From: an uncultured Pelagibacteraceae bacterium
Lineage (GTDB): Bacteria; Pseudomonadota; Alphaproteobacteria; Pelagibacterales; Pelagibacteraceae
Assembly: GCA_902606645.1 (NCBI GenBank)
Contig: CACLHJ010000001.1
Location: forward strand, 1-64,000
Direction of reading: 5' to 3'
DNA length: 64,000 nucleotides
In this document: positions 1 to 10,343 of the stretch, in pieces
Layout: every line of letters starts with the position of its first letter
How positions within the stretch are numbered: the first letter of the stretch is position 1
Made by a program: the position numbers and the translations under genes
The notes under the pieces: model-generated
What the model saw: only the letters and a program-made list of their open reading frames with translations
Database searches by the model: none
Told to the model about the DNA's origin: nothing

Positions 1-109
1 TATTTTTACCAAAGGGTACTGATACATATTCACCAATTTTTAAATCTAAATTACTTTCATATGTGAATGGATAATTAAATATATTTGGTAACAGAATCGG
101 ATATTTCAT
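1..109 (-). CDS. priA: Primosomal protein N' (PriA), N-terminal fragment cut by the window edge
   Basis: Only the first 36 codons are inside the window; the gene runs off the left end. The translation opens MKYPILLPN, then an F-x-Y-P-F-T-Y element and the segment GEYVSVPFGKN. This matches the start of the PriA 3'-DNA-binding domain, where a 'pFdY...GdrV.VPFG+' pattern is typical. PriA is the helicase that restarts collapsed replication forks. The ATG at 109-107 is the natural start and lies 22 bases from the lpd stop codon at 132, in the same orientation, so it may be co-transcribed with the TCA genes. The call rests on a short segment only. Confidence 0.7.
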   Translation of the reverse strand, partial: MKYPILLPNIFNYPFTYESNLDLKIGEYVSVPFGKN

Positions 110-131
110 ATTTTATAATATGAAAAAAAAA

Positions 132-1532
132 TTAAGAGTGTATTGCTCTTTTATCAACTGATAAAGCTGCCTCTTTTACTGCCTCTGAAAAAGTTGGGTG
201 AGCATGACATGTACGTGCTATATCCTCTGAACTAGCTCCAAATTCCATAGCAACGCCGATTTCAGCAATCAACTCACCAGCATGAGGGCCTATTATATGA
301 GCACCCAACACTTTATCTGTTTTTTCATCAGCTAAAATCTTTACGAATCCTTCTGCATCATCAATAGCTTTAGCTCTTGAATTAGCCATAAATGAAAATT
401 TTCCAACTTTATATTTCATTTTAGAATCTTGTAATTGTTCCTCAGTTTTACCAATCGCTGCAACTTCTGGTGTGGTATATACAACACCTGGAATAGTATC
501 ATAATTGACATGCCCTGATTGTCCTGCAATGTTTTCAGCAACAGCAATACCTTCATCTTCAGCTTTATGAGCAAGCATGGGTCCTGATATTACATCGCCG
601 ATTGCATATATATTCTCTAAATTTGTTTTAAATGATTTATCAGTTTTAATTCTTTTTCTATCGTCCAGTTCAACTCCAACAGTTTGTAAATTTAAGCCCT
701 CAGTATTTGCCTTCCTACCAACAGAAATTAAAACTACATCACAATCTAAATCATTTTTATTCCCTTCTTTATCTACAGTGGATACTGTTACTACAGATTT
801 ATTTTTTTTAATTTTTTCAACTTTATTTTGCATATTAAACTTTATGCCTTGTTTCTTTAGAATTTTCATAAATTCTGAGGATATTTCTTTATCCATACCT
901 GGTGTGATGTGATCTAAAAACTCTACAACCTGTACTTCTGAACCCAGTCTTGACCAAACCGATCCCATTTCTAATCCAATATAACCGCCGCCCACAACAA
1001 CCATTTTATTTGGAACTTTTTCAAGCTTTAATGCACCAGTAGAAGAAACTATTTTTTGCTCATCAATTTCAATTCCTGGTAATGAAGTAGCTACAGATCC
1101 TGTTGCTATTATAGTTTTTTCAGATTGTATAATAGTCTCTTTATTTTTATTATCTTTAATTGAAATTTCGTATTGAGATTTGAAACTACCATAACCTTTG
1201 AAATAAGTTACTTTGTTTTTCTTAAATAAAAATTCAACCCCTTTTGTAAGAACAGTTACAGCTTTATCTTTACTTTTCATCATTTTATCAAGGTTTAGCT
1301 TAACATCTCCTACCTCTATTCCTTTATTAGCCAATCCCTTAACTTTATGAAATTCCTCAGATAAATTTAACAAACTCTTTGATGGTATACAGCCAACATT
1401 TAAGCAGGTGCCTCCTAAAGAACCTCTAGATTCTATACATGCTGTTTTCAATCCTAATTGAGAAAGTCTAATCGCACAAACATATCCACCAGGTCCACCA
1501 CCAATTACTACTGCTTGAAATTTTTCTGACAT
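132..1532 (-). CDS. lpd: Dihydrolipoamide dehydrogenase (E3)
   Basis: This is the flavoprotein subunit that reoxidises the dihydrolipoyl arms of 2-oxoacid dehydrogenase complexes with NAD+. At 466 aa it has normal family length. An N-terminal FAD-binding GGGPGG is at residues 11-16. The redox disulfide is in GGTCLNVGCIPSK (Cys43 and Cys48). A second Rossmann motif, VVVGGGYIGLE, is near residue 178 for NAD. The C-terminal catalytic motif HAHPTFSEA starts near residue 443. It directly follows sucB with no gap (sucB ends at 1533), so it is probably the E3 of the oxoglutarate dehydrogenase complex, though it could also serve pyruvate dehydrogenase and the glycine cleavage system. Confidence 0.97.
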   Translation of the reverse strand: MSEKFQAVVIGGGPGGYVCAIRLSQLGLKTACIESRGSLGGTCLNVGCIPSKSLLNLSEEFHKVKGLANKGIEVGDVKLNLDKMMKSKDKAVTVLTKGVEFLFKKNKVTYFKGYGSFKSQYEISIKDNKNKETIIQSEKTIIATGSVATSLPGIEIDEQKIVSSTGALKLEKVPNKMVVVGGGYIGLEMGSVWSRLGSEVQVVEFLDHITPGMDKEISSEFMKILKKQGIKFNMQNKVEKIKKNKSVVTVSTVDKEGNKNDLDCDVVLISVGRKANTEGLNLQTVGVELDDRKRIKTDKSFKTNLENIYAIGDVISGPMLAHKAEDEGIAVAENIAGQSGHVNYDTIPGVVYTTPEVAAIGKTEEQLQDSKMKYKVGKFSFMANSRAKAIDDAEGFVKILADEKTDKVLGAHIIGPHAGELIAEIGVAMEFGASSEDIARTCHAHPTFSEAVKEAALSVDKRAIHS

Positions 1533-2837
1533 CTAAATATCCAAAAACAACCTTCTCGGGTCCTCTAAATTTTCCTTTATCATTTTAAGAAATGACACTG
1601 ACTCTTTACCATCAATAATTCTATGATCATACGACAATGCTAAATACATTATTGGTCTTATTTTAATTTCTCCATGAACAACGGCAGGTCTTTCAACAAT
1701 ATTATGCATTCCTAGTACCCCAGATTGTGGAAGGTTTAATATAGGTGTTGAAAGCATAGAACCATAAACTCCACCATTACTTATTGTGAATGTTCCTCCT
1801 TGAAGATCCTCAATTGCCAATTTTCCATCCTTCGCTTTTTCAGAAATTTCTTTAATATTTTTTTCAATATCTGCAAAAGATAACTCATCTGCATTTCTTA
1901 AAACTGGTACTACTAAACCTTTATCAGTTCCAACTGCAAAACTAATATTATAATAATTTTTGTAAATTATTTCATCCCCATCAGTTTCTGCATTTACTGC
2001 TGGAAAATTCTTTAAAGCAACAACACATGCTTTTACAAAAAATGACATAAAGCCAAGTTTAATATTATATCTAGATTGAAAATCTTCCTGATTTTCTTTT
2101 CTCATTTGCATAATATTCGTCATGTCGACTTCGTTGAATGTTGTTAGTAAGGCTGCATTTTCTTGAGCTTGCTTTAATCTTTTGGCAATAGTTTGTCTAA
2201 GTCTGGTCATCTTGATTCTTTCTTCTTGACCATATTGAATTTTTCTCTCTGAAGGTTTTGGATTTGCTCCCATCATACTTATCAAGTCACCTTTAAGAAC
2301 TCGACCATCTTTTCCAGAACCTTGAACGGTAGCTAGGTCTATTTTGTTTTCAGCAACAATTTTACGAACAGCTGGTGACAGTGTTTGGCTCTGAGTATTG
2401 TTTATTATTGGTGCTGGATCGACAACTTCATCAGATAATACTAAAGGTTTTTCACTTTGCTCCTCTACTTTCAAAATCTCCTCAAAAACTTTAGGCTCTT
2501 TTTTAATAGGATCTAATTTAATCACGTTATTTTCACTAGGTTTGATCTCTTGTTTTTTAACCTCCTCATTCTTTGTAGGAGTGGGCTTGGCACCACTGCC
2601 TTTTTCAGAAACAGAACCCAGTAAAGCTCCCACTTCCACTACTGACCCATCTTTAGAATTTATTTCAGTTAATACTCCTGTAATTGGAGAAGGGACTTCT
2701 AAATTTACTTTATCAGTTTCAAGTTCGACTATTGGTTCGTCCACATCAACAGAATCTCCTGTATTTTTTAACCATTTAGCCACTGTTGCTTCAGTTATAC
2801 TCTCACCAAGTGCAGGAACTACAATTTTTTCACTCAT
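1533..2837 (-). CDS. sucB: Dihydrolipoyllysine-residue succinyltransferase (E2 of 2-oxoglutarate dehydrogenase)
   Basis: This is the E2 core, which transfers the succinyl group from lipoamide to CoA. An N-terminal lipoyl domain carries the lipoylated lysine in [12 protein letters not shown] (Lys43). A Lys/Glu/Pro-rich linker covers about residues 80-150. A peripheral subunit-binding domain follows, with [14 protein letters not shown] and GRVLKGDL. The C-terminal acyltransferase domain ends with the catalytic DHRIIDG (His405). The 434-aa length fits a one-lipoyl-domain E2. It sits 6 bases downstream of sucA and abuts lpd, so E1, E2 and E3 of the complex form one transcription unit. The sucA/lpd context favours succinyltransferase over acetyltransferase. 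Confidence 0.96.
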   Translation of the reverse strand: MSEKIVVPALGESITEATVAKWLKNTGDSVDVDEPIVELETDKVNLEVPSPITGVLTEINSKDGSVVEVGALLGSVSEKGSGAKPTPTKNEEVKKQEIKPSENNVIKLDPIKKEPKVFEEILKVEEQSEKPLVLSDEVVDPAPIINNTQSQTLSPAVRKIVAENKIDLATVQGSGKDGRVLKGDLISMMGANPKPSERKIQYGQEERIKMTRLRQTIAKRLKQAQENAALLTTFNEVDMTNIMQMRKENQEDFQSRYNIKLGFMSFFVKACVVALKNFPAVNAETDGDEIIYKNYYNISFAVGTDKGLVVPVLRNADELSFADIEKNIKEISEKAKDGKLAIEDLQGGTFTISNGGVYGSMLSTPILNLPQSGVLGMHNIVERPAVVHGEIKIRPIMYLALSYDHRIIDGKESVSFLKMIKENLEDPRRLFLDI

Positions 2838-2843
2838 TACAAT

Positions 2844-5762
2844 TTATTCAAAAACCTTATTTATTATTTCTTGTTGTTGAGAATTGTGCCTTTTGGCATA
2901 TCCGGTTGCTGGACTTGCATCTGGGCTTCTTCCTATATAAGAAATTTTGTTATTATTAGCCTTTAAACTATCTAATGTCCATTGGATATAATCTCTAACT
3001 GAAAACCAGGCACCCATATTTTTAGGCTCCTCTTGACACCAGAAAAAATTAGCATTTTTTGCGTATGGTTTTAACTCATTTACAAGAGCTTTTGCAGGAA
3101 AAGGATATAATTGTTCAACTCTAAAAATTATAACATCATCTTTTTTTAGTTTTTCTCTAGCATCCAAAAGATCAAAATATATTTTTCCAGAGCATAAAAT
3201 TACTTTTTTTATCTTTGAACTATCTTTCAGCTCAATAAAACCATCTACTTTTGGATCAATTGCATGATCCCATAATATTCTATGAAATGTATTTTCTTTA
3301 TTAAAGTCTTTTAAATTTGAAATGCAGAACTTATTTCTTAATAAAGATTTTGGTGTCATAATTATTAATGGTTTTCTAAAATCTCTATGCATTTGTCTTC
3401 TTAAAGCATGAAAATAATTAGCAGGGGTAGTACAGTTTAATACTTGCATGTTGTCATTTGAGCATAGTTGTAAAAATCTTTCTAATCTTGCAGAAGAGTG
3501 TTCTGGCCCTTGTCCTTCATAGGCATGAGGTAATAACATCACTAATCCAGAAGCTCTATTCCACTTTCTTTCTCCTGATGCTATAAATTGATCAATGACA
3601 ACTTGTGCACCGTTAGCAAAATCTCCAAATTGAGCTTCCCACAAAGTTAATGTATTGGGTTCAACTAAACTATATCCATATTCAAATCCCAAAACAGCAA
3701 GTTCAGATAAAAAACTATCAACAACTTCAAATTTTTTTTGTTTACTTGAAATATTGTTTAATGGAATATACCTAGAATTGTCAATCTGATCTCTTAAAAC
3801 TGAATGTCTTTGACTAAATGTTCCTCTACCAGAGTCTTGACCAACGAGCCTAACTGGGTAACCCTCTTCAAGTAAAGAGCCAAAAGCTAGCGCTTCTGCT
3901 GTAGACCAATCCATATCAAAACCTTTGTCTACTGAATTTTTCCTAATATTCAAAATTTTAGAAATAGTTTTATGAATATTAATTTCAGCAGGTATAGTAT
4001 TAATTCTATCTGAGATTTCTTTAAGTTTGTGTTCATCAAAACCAGTCACACCTCTTTTATCTTTGCCTTTGGATGGTTTGTATCTAGACCATGAGCCCTC
4101 AAACCATTCTATTTTAGGTTTATAATCTTTTGCACTTTTATATTGTTCGTCCAATAAATCTTTAAATCCTTTAACATTTTGATCTAAAAGATTTTGGGTA
4201 ATTGAATTTTCATTAACTAACTTGTTTCCATATATCTTATAAACACTTGGGTGTGCTCTAATTTTTTTATACATCAATGGCTGAGTAAATGAAGGTTCGT
4301 CCCCTTCGTTATGTCCAAATCTTCTATAACAAATTAGGTCAACTACAACATCTCTATTAAACTTCAGTCTAAATTCAGTAGCAATTCTAGTCGCATAAAC
4401 AACTGCTTCTGGGTCGTCTCCGTTCACATGAAGAATTGGAGCTTCAACCATTTTTGCAACATCTGATGGGTATGGTGATGACCTGGCAAATCTTGGACTA
4501 GTAGTGAAACCAATTTGATTATTTACTATAATATGAATGGTGCCGCCTGTATTATGGCCAGGAAGTCCTGACATTGCAAAACATTCTGCTACCACTCCTT
4601 GGCCAGCAAAAGCAGCATCTCCATGAATAAGAATAGGTATAACTTTATTTCTTTCTTTATCTTTATGAAAAAATTGCTTTGCTCTTGTTTGTCCTAAAAC
4701 TACTGGATTGACAGCTTCTAGGTGAGAGGGATTATCCGTTAAACTTACGTGAACAGAGTTTCCATCAAACTGCCTATCTGAAGATGCACCAAGATGGTAT
4801 TTTACATCTCCTGCACTTTCCTCAGAGTCTGAGCTTACTTCCCCTGCAAATTCATTAAATATTCTTTTATATGATTTTTGTAACACATTTGCCAAAACAT
4901 TAAGTCTACCTCTATGAGACATTCCAATTTTAACTTCTTTAATCTGATTTTGCCCACCAATTTTAATTATTTGCTCAAGAGCTGGTATTAAACTTTCACC
5001 TCCATCAAGACCAAATCTTTTTGTACCAACATATTTAGTGGCTAAAAATTTTTCAAAACCTTCTGCTTGTACAAGTTTATTTAGTATCGCCTCTTTACCG
5101 TTCTTGGTAAAGTTTAAAGCATTTTGATCTTGCTCTATTCTGTCTCTAAACCATTTTCTCTCAACTGGATTTGAAACATGCATAAACTCATAACCAATAT
5201 TTCCACAATATGTTTTTTTTAAAAATTTTAGTATTTCTTTAATATTTGCGTATTTTTTATTAATTACTCCATTTAAGAAAATTTTCTTTTCATAATTCTG
5301 TTTTTTAAAACCATAAAATTCAGGGTGTAATTCATCAAGATACTCAGATTCTCTCATTTCTAGTGGATCTAAATTTGCTAATAAATGTCCTCTCAATCTA
5401 TAAGCACGTATTAAGGCAACAGCACTTATTGAATCTTTGTTAGAGTCTGCAAGTAATTGAAAATTAAATTTTTCTGATGAATCTATTTTTTTATTATTTA
5501 CTTTATTATTGTCCTCTATCTCTATTTTTTTTTGTAATTCATCGATATCTATTTTTACTTTTGAAGGCCCCCATGATGGCCCATTTATTTCTGAAGCAAT
5601 AACTTTTATCTCTTCGCCTATACCTTCAAAATAATTTGCCCAACTCTCAGGTAATTCAGGATCTTTGTTGATAAACTTAAGATACATTTGTTCAATAAAT
5701 GCACTATTAGACTTATTTAAGAATGAAGTTTTTTCAAATTCAAGATTTTTTGATGAAGACAT
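2844..5762 (-). CDS. sucA: 2-oxoglutarate dehydrogenase E1 component
   Basis: This ThDP-dependent subunit decarboxylates 2-oxoglutarate and succinylates the E2 lipoyl group. At 972 aa it has the usual length. Visible family features are the N-terminal E2-binding helix region ending FEGIGEE, the AYRLRGHLLANLDPL block, HRGRLNVLANV, the ThDP/metal region GDAAFAGQGVVAECF with NNQIGFTTSP downstream, and the transketolase-like C-terminal half with WEAQFGDFANGAQVVIDQ. It is the first sdh-distal member of the sucA-sucB-lpd unit and is separated from sucD by 35 bases. Together they perform two successive TCA steps. Confidence 0.98.
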   Translation of the reverse strand: MSSSKNLEFEKTSFLNKSNSAFIEQMYLKFINKDPELPESWANYFEGIGEEIKVIASEINGPSWGPSKVKIDIDELQKKIEIEDNNKVNNKKIDSSEKFNFQLLADSNKDSISAVALIRAYRLRGHLLANLDPLEMRESEYLDELHPEFYGFKKQNYEKKIFLNGVINKKYANIKEILKFLKKTYCGNIGYEFMHVSNPVERKWFRDRIEQDQNALNFTKNGKEAILNKLVQAEGFEKFLATKYVGTKRFGLDGGESLIPALEQIIKIGGQNQIKEVKIGMSHRGRLNVLANVLQKSYKRIFNEFAGEVSSDSEESAGDVKYHLGASSDRQFDGNSVHVSLTDNPSHLEAVNPVVLGQTRAKQFFHKDKERNKVIPILIHGDAAFAGQGVVAECFAMSGLPGHNTGGTIHIIVNNQIGFTTSPRFARSSPYPSDVAKMVEAPILHVNGDDPEAVVYATRIATEFRLKFNRDVVVDLICYRRFGHNEGDEPSFTQPLMYKKIRAHPSVYKIYGNKLVNENSITQNLLDQNVKGFKDLLDEQYKSAKDYKPKIEWFEGSWSRYKPSKGKDKRGVTGFDEHKLKEISDRINTIPAEINIHKTISKILNIRKNSVDKGFDMDWSTAEALAFGSLLEEGYPVRLVGQDSGRGTFSQRHSVLRDQIDNSRYIPLNNISSKQKKFEVVDSFLSELAVLGFEYGYSLVEPNTLTLWEAQFGDFANGAQVVIDQFIASGERKWNRASGLVMLLPHAYEGQGPEHSSARLERFLQLCSNDNMQVLNCTTPANYFHALRRQMHRDFRKPLIIMTPKSLLRNKFCISNLKDFNKENTFHRILWDHAIDPKVDGFIELKDSSKIKKVILCSGKIYFDLLDAREKLKKDDVIIFRVEQLYPFPAKALVNELKPYAKNANFFWCQEEPKNMGAWFSVRDYIQWTLDSLKANNNKISYIGRSPDASPATGYAKRHNSQQQEIINKVFE

Positions 5763-5797
5763 CTTTTTTGCTTAATATATCCTTCTAATAGTATTTT

Positions 5798-6673
5798 TCA
5801 ATTAGACAGTTTATTAAACAATGTTTTTCCAATAATTGATGGTGATTCTGCAACTGTAATCCCACATTCTTCCATCTTTTTTATTTTATCTTTTGCCCCA
5901 CCTTTGCCTCCAGAAATAATAGCCCCTGCATGACCCATTCTTCGACCTGGCGGAGCTGTAATTCCTGCTATAAATCCTACTATAGGTTTTTTAATTTTAT
6001 GATTTTTGACAAATTCTGAAGCCTCTTCCTCTGCTGTACCACCTATTTCTCCAATCATTAAAATCGACTCTGTCTCATCATCATTTAAAAATAAATCTAA
6101 ACAATCTATAAAATTTGTACCGTTGATTGGATCTCCTCCAATACCAATACAAGTTGATTGACCCAGTCCATTTTCGGTAGTTTGTGCTACTGCCTCATAA
6201 GTTAATGTTCCTGATCTAGAAACGATACCAACCGATCCTCTCTTATGAATATTTCCAGGCATTATTCCAATTTTACATTCATCAGGTGTAATTATTCCTG
6301 GGCAGTTTGGCCCTATAAGACGACTATTTGAGCTAGCCAAACTTTGTCTTACTTTAAGCATATCCTGAACTGGGATGCCTTCTGTTATACAAACTATAAG
6401 ATCTATTGATGCATCAATTGCTTCAATGATTGCAGCAGCTGCAAATTTTGCTGGAACATAGATCATAGTAGCGTCTGCACCTACCGCATTTTTTGCCTCT
6501 AATACTGTATTGAAAACTGGTCTTTCTAAATGTTTTTGGCCTCCTTTTTTAGGGGTTACTCCACCTACAAGATTTGTCCCATACTTTATCGCTTGTTCAG
6601 AGTGGAATGTGCCATGCGATCCTGTGAAGCCCTGACAAATAACTTTTGTTTTTTTATTTACTAATACTGACAT
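5798..6673 (-). CDS. sucD: Succinyl-CoA synthetase alpha subunit
   Basis: This alpha subunit binds CoA and carries the phosphohistidine of the ADP- or GDP-forming succinate-CoA ligase. At 291 aa it is standard length. The CoA-binding Rossmann segment includes [22 protein letters not shown]-type residues (here TPKKGGQKH) and [10 protein letters not shown]. The phosphorylated histidine lies in [17 protein letters not shown]. It starts immediately after the sucC stop (6673/6674) and so is tightly coupled to the beta subunit. The pair makes succinate plus ATP or GTP between the SucAB and Sdh steps encoded nearby. Confidence 0.97.
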   Translation of the reverse strand: MSVLVNKKTKVICQGFTGSHGTFHSEQAIKYGTNLVGGVTPKKGGQKHLERPVFNTVLEAKNAVGADATMIYVPAKFAAAAIIEAIDASIDLIVCITEGIPVQDMLKVRQSLASSNSRLIGPNCPGIITPDECKIGIMPGNIHKRGSVGIVSRSGTLTYEAVAQTTENGLGQSTCIGIGGDPINGTNFIDCLDLFLNDDETESILMIGEIGGTAEEEASEFVKNHKIKKPIVGFIAGITAPPGRRMGHAGAIISGGKGGAKDKIKKMEECGITVAESPSIIGKTLFNKLSN

Positions 6674-7835
6674 TTATTTTATCGCCTGAACAATTTTTTT
6701 AGCAGCATCATCTAAATTTTCTGCTGATATTAACTTCAAACCAGAATTATCGAGTATTTCTTTGCCTTGCTTAAAATTTGTACCTGCAAGTCTAACCACT
6801 AAAGGAACACTAATGTTTATCTCCTTAGCAGCGTCTACTACCCCTTGTGCAAGCACATCACACCTCATAATTCCCCCAAAAATATTAATTAAGATACCTT
6901 TAACATTCTTATCAGAAAGAATAATTTTTAAAGCTGCAGAAACTTTTTCTTTTGATGCACCACCTCCCACATCTAAAAAATTTGCAGGCTCCTTTCCATA
7001 TAATTTTATTATATCCATTGTAGCCATTGCTAATCCTGCTCCATTGACCATACAGCCTATGCTTCCATCTAATTTTATATAAGCTAGGTCATGTTTGCTT
7101 GCCTCAATTTCTGTTGAGTCTTCCTCATTAAGGTCTCTAAGCTCAACAATTTCAGGATGTCTGAACAAAGCATTTGAGTCAAAATTTACTTTTGCATCTA
7201 AACAAACTATTTTTTCTTCTTTGGTCAAAATCAAAGGATTGACCTCAACCATATTAGCATCAGTACTTATAAACATTTTATAAATTGATTTAATTAAACT
7301 TATAGCTTGGTTTTTTGCATCATTATTTAAATTAAAAATTTTTACAATTTTTTCACAATCAGCATTTGAAATTTCATCATTGATATCGACTTTTGTAGTT
7401 AGAATTTTTTCTGGTGATTTGCTCGCTACTTCTTCAATATCCATGCCTCCTTGATCACTTGATATGAAAGCAATTTTTGAACTAGCTCTATCCACAAGAC
7501 AAGATAAGTAAAATTCTTTTTCTATATTTGAGGACTCTTCAACATATAATCTTTTAACTTCTCTTCCCTCTGGGCCTGTTTGATGAGTAATAAGTGTTTT
7601 TCCGAGCAACTCTTTAGCGGCTAATTCTAGCTCATCAATTGTATTTAAAATTTTTACACCTCCAGCTTTTCCTCTTCCGCCAGCATGTATTTGTGCTTTC
7701 AGAACGTATTTTTTAGTTTTCAGTGATTTTACTTTCTCAAGCAGTTCCTCAACATTTAAAGCAAATACTCCTTCTGGGACTATTGCACCATATTTTTTTT
7801 AAGATTTGTTTGGCTTGATGCTCGTGTATATTCAT
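6674..7835 (-). pseudogene. sucC: Succinyl-CoA synthetase beta subunit, with a 1-base frameshift near the start
   Basis: The ATP-grasp beta subunit normally has about 388 aa. An intact frame covers only the last 311 codons, from a TTG at 7609. Upstream sequence still encodes the missing N-terminus in another frame. The ATG at 7835 gives MNIHEHQAKQILKK, then a run of eight T on the plus strand (7793-7800, A8 in the mRNA) shifts the frame and a stop follows about ten codons later. Removing one A restores YGAIVPEGVFAL and then AQIHAGGRGKAGGVK, a hallmark of SucC. The downstream GGIMRCDVLAQGV and HPEIVELRD segments are normal. The gene is essential-looking and between intact neighbours, so a sequencing error or slippage rescue is more likely than true loss. 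Confidence 0.93.
7793..7800 (-). other. A8 homopolymer causing the sucC frameshift
   Basis: Eight consecutive T on the plus strand (A8 in the sense strand) fall at codons 12-14 of sucC. Seven A residues would keep the family-typical reading frame; eight do not. The preceding TT of the Leu codon and the following TAT make it an A-rich slippery tract. Confidence 0.9.
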
Positions 7836-7837
7836 TT

Positions 7838-8800
7838 TTATTTGGAAAGATCAGGATCTATTTTAGATGCAGCTTCCCAAAGAGCTTTTACTGCATCTAT
7901 TGAATGCATAAACTCTTTTTTCTCATTATCATCTAAACTGACTTCCTCAATTTTTTCAACACCACTTTTTCCAATAATAACAGGTACTCCAGCATAAACA
8001 TTATTTACACTGTACTCTCCATTTAATTGGACCGCACATGGTAATAATTTTTTTTGATCATTTAAATATGCTTCAGCCATTTGAACACCTGATGCTGCAG
8101 GAGCATAGAATGCTGAACCTTTCTCTAAAAACTTAACTATCTCAGCTCCCCCATCTCTTGTTCGTTGATTTATTTCTTCAAGTCTTTCTTGAGATATTTT
8201 TCCATCTTTAACTAAATCAAGTAAAGGTCGGCCAGAGACTTTTGTAAATCTTGGCATAGGGACCATTGTATCACCATGTCCACCCATCACCATCGCCTCA
8301 ATCTCTTTGACTGGTACATTTAGTTCGAGAGATAAAAATAATTTAAATCTAGAACTATCCAATATACCTGCCATGCCCACAACTTTATTAGCTGGTAAAC
8401 TAGAAAATTTTTGAAATGCCATAACCATCACGTCTAATGGATTAGTAATACATATAACAAACGCATTTGGGGCGTTTTGTTTAACTCCTTCAGCGACTTG
8501 TTTAATAATTTTTAAATTTATTCCAAGTAAATCATCTCTACTCATTCCTGGTTTTCTTGGTACACCTGCAGTAATAATTATTACATCTGAGTCCTTAATA
8601 TCTTTGTAATTATCAGTACCTGAAAATTTAACATTAAAACCATCTACAGATGAAGATTGCGCTATATCTAAAGCTTTTCCTTTTGCAATACCGCTCGCTA
8701 CATCAAATAACACTACTTCGTTTACTAATTCTTTTGTACCAATTAAGTGAGCAAGAGTTCCACCAATTTGGCCTGCGCCAATCAAAGATATTTTTGTCAT
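7838..8800 (-). CDS. mdh: Malate dehydrogenase (LDH-like, NAD-dependent)
   Basis: It oxidises malate to oxaloacetate with NAD+. At 320 aa it belongs to the lactate-dehydrogenase-like MDH group common in alphaproteobacteria. The N-terminal Rossmann motif is [12 protein letters not shown]. Substrate arginines are in the mobile loop [14 protein letters not shown]. The Asn/Asp catalytic region is [15 protein letters not shown], and the catalytic His is in [15 protein letters not shown]. The stop is 2 bases upstream of the sucC start, so the two genes are translationally close. Arg in the PRKPGMSR loop supports malate over lactate specificity. Confidence 0.96.
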   Translation of the reverse strand: MTKISLIGAGQIGGTLAHLIGTKELVNEVVLFDVASGIAKGKALDIAQSSSVDGFNVKFSGTDNYKDIKDSDVIIITAGVPRKPGMSRDDLLGINLKIIKQVAEGVKQNAPNAFVICITNPLDVMVMAFQKFSSLPANKVVGMAGILDSSRFKLFLSLELNVPVKEIEAMVMGGHGDTMVPMPRFTKVSGRPLLDLVKDGKISQERLEEINQRTRDGGAEIVKFLEKGSAFYAPAASGVQMAEAYLNDQKKLLPCAVQLNGEYSVNNVYAGVPVIIGKSGVEKIEEVSLDDNEKKEFMHSIDAVKALWEAASKIDPDLSK

Positions 8801-8810
8801 TATTTTCCTT

Positions 8811-10304
8811 TTATTTCATTGTTGGCATTACAAATTCTGCATTTGAACGGATGCCAGAAGGCCACCTAGATGTTACTGTTTTAAGTTTTGTATAAAATTT
8901 TATTCCTTCCATGCCGTGCATTGCACTATCTCCAAATAAAGATCTTTTCCAGCCTCCAAAACTATGAAAGGCCATCGGCACTGGTATTGGTACGTTAATA
9001 CCAACCATACCTACCTGAATTTTGCTAACGAATGTTCTTCCAGCATCTCCATCTCTAGTATAGATACTTACTCCATTTCCATATTCGTGATCGTTAATTA
9101 ATTTTGCAGCCTCTTCAAAAGTTTTAACTCTTACAACTGATAATACCGGGCCAAATATTTCCTCTTTGTATATTCTCATATCTTTATTGACATGATCAAA
9201 TAAACAACCACCAATATAAAATCCATTCTCATAACCTTGAAGTTTAAGATCTCTTCCATCAACAACTAGTTTAGCACCCTCTTTAACACCTAAATCTACA
9301 TATCCTCTAACTCTTTCTAGGTGTTCTTTTGTTACCAAAGGACCCATTTCAGATGCTTTATCCATTCCAGGGCCAACTTTTAAAGCTTCAGCTTTTTTAG
9401 ATAATCTTGAAACAAGCTCATCTCCAATATCTCCAACAGCAACTGCAACTGATTGGGCCATACATCTTTCACCTGCAGAACCATAAGCTGCACCCATTAA
9501 ACCGTTAACTGCTCCATCTAAATCACAATCTGGCATTACCACCAAATGATTTTTAGCACCACCTAGTGATTGAACTCTCTTTTCATTTTTTGCTGAGTTT
9601 TCATAAATATATTTAGCAATTGGTGTTGAGCCTACAAAACTTACTGCTTTAATATCCGAGTTCTCCAATATTGCATCTACAGATTCTTTGTCACCATTCA
9701 CTACATTAAACACGCCCTCTGGAAGACCTGCTTCTGTAAGCAATTGAGCTAACTTAATAGAACATGACGGGTCCTTTTCTGATGGTTTTAAAATAAATGT
9801 ATTTCCACATGCGATTGCTATTGGAAACATCCACATTGGAACCATAGCAGGAAAATTGAATGGGGTAATTCCTGCAACAACCCCTAAAGGTTGTCTCATT
9901 GACCAACTATCAACATTTGTTCCAACATTTTCAGAAAATTCACCTTTTAATAAATGAGGTATTCCACAAGCAAATTCAACAACCTCTAACCCTCTTGTTA
10001 AAGAGCCTCTGGCATCCTCAAAAACTTTTCCATGTTCAGAAACAATTAGTTTTGTCAATTCATCAGAATTTTTTTCAATTAATTCTTTAAATTTAAACAT
10101 TACTCTTGCTCTTTGAAGAGCTGGCTTTAAAGACCATGTTTCAAAAGCTTTTTTGGCAATTTCAACTGCTTTATTTAAATCTGATTTCGACGCTAACTTT
10201 ACCTCAGATTCTTGTTCACCTGTAGCTGGATTAAAAACTTTACCTTTTCTATCAGAAGAACCTGAAAATAATTTTCCGCCAACAAAGTGTTCAATTAACC
10301 TCAT
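8811..10304 (-). CDS. mmsA: CoA-acylating methylmalonate-semialdehyde dehydrogenase
   Basis: This member of the aldehyde dehydrogenase superfamily converts methylmalonate semialdehyde (from valine, thymine or inositol breakdown) and malonate semialdehyde to propionyl-CoA or acetyl-CoA. At 497 aa it matches the MmsA family length. MmsA features include HFVGGKLF at the N-terminus, [19 protein letters not shown], the NAD region [15 protein letters not shown], the catalytic cysteine in [11 protein letters not shown], and the C-terminal [12 protein letters not shown]. It sits between mdh and sdhB in the same orientation with 10- and 39-base gaps, so it is expected to be expressed with the TCA genes that consume its products. 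Confidence 0.93.
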   Translation of the reverse strand: MRLIEHFVGGKLFSGSSDRKGKVFNPATGEQESEVKLASKSDLNKAVEIAKKAFETWSLKPALQRARVMFKFKELIEKNSDELTKLIVSEHGKVFEDARGSLTRGLEVVEFACGIPHLLKGEFSENVGTNVDSWSMRQPLGVVAGITPFNFPAMVPMWMFPIAIACGNTFILKPSEKDPSCSIKLAQLLTEAGLPEGVFNVVNGDKESVDAILENSDIKAVSFVGSTPIAKYIYENSAKNEKRVQSLGGAKNHLVVMPDCDLDGAVNGLMGAAYGSAGERCMAQSVAVAVGDIGDELVSRLSKKAEALKVGPGMDKASEMGPLVTKEHLERVRGYVDLGVKEGAKLVVDGRDLKLQGYENGFYIGGCLFDHVNKDMRIYKEEIFGPVLSVVRVKTFEEAAKLINDHEYGNGVSIYTRDGDAGRTFVSKIQVGMVGINVPIPVPMAFHSFGGWKRSLFGDSAMHGMEGIKFYTKLKTVTSRWPSGIRSNAEFVMPTMK

Positions 10305-10343
10305 GAATAGGATCTTTTAAAACAAAAATACTTATTAGTCTAT

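Noticed and set aside
577-912. Plus-strand ORF inside lpd
   Set aside because: It is an antisense shadow of a strongly conserved gene, with no ribosome site and no family features; the same holds for the other antisense ORFs over sucB, sucC, leuC, the alcohol dehydrogenase and others.
6674-7609. A naturally short SucC starting at the TTG at 7609
   Set aside because: It would lack the N-terminal part of the ATP-grasp domain, and the missing residues are clearly encoded just upstream in another frame.
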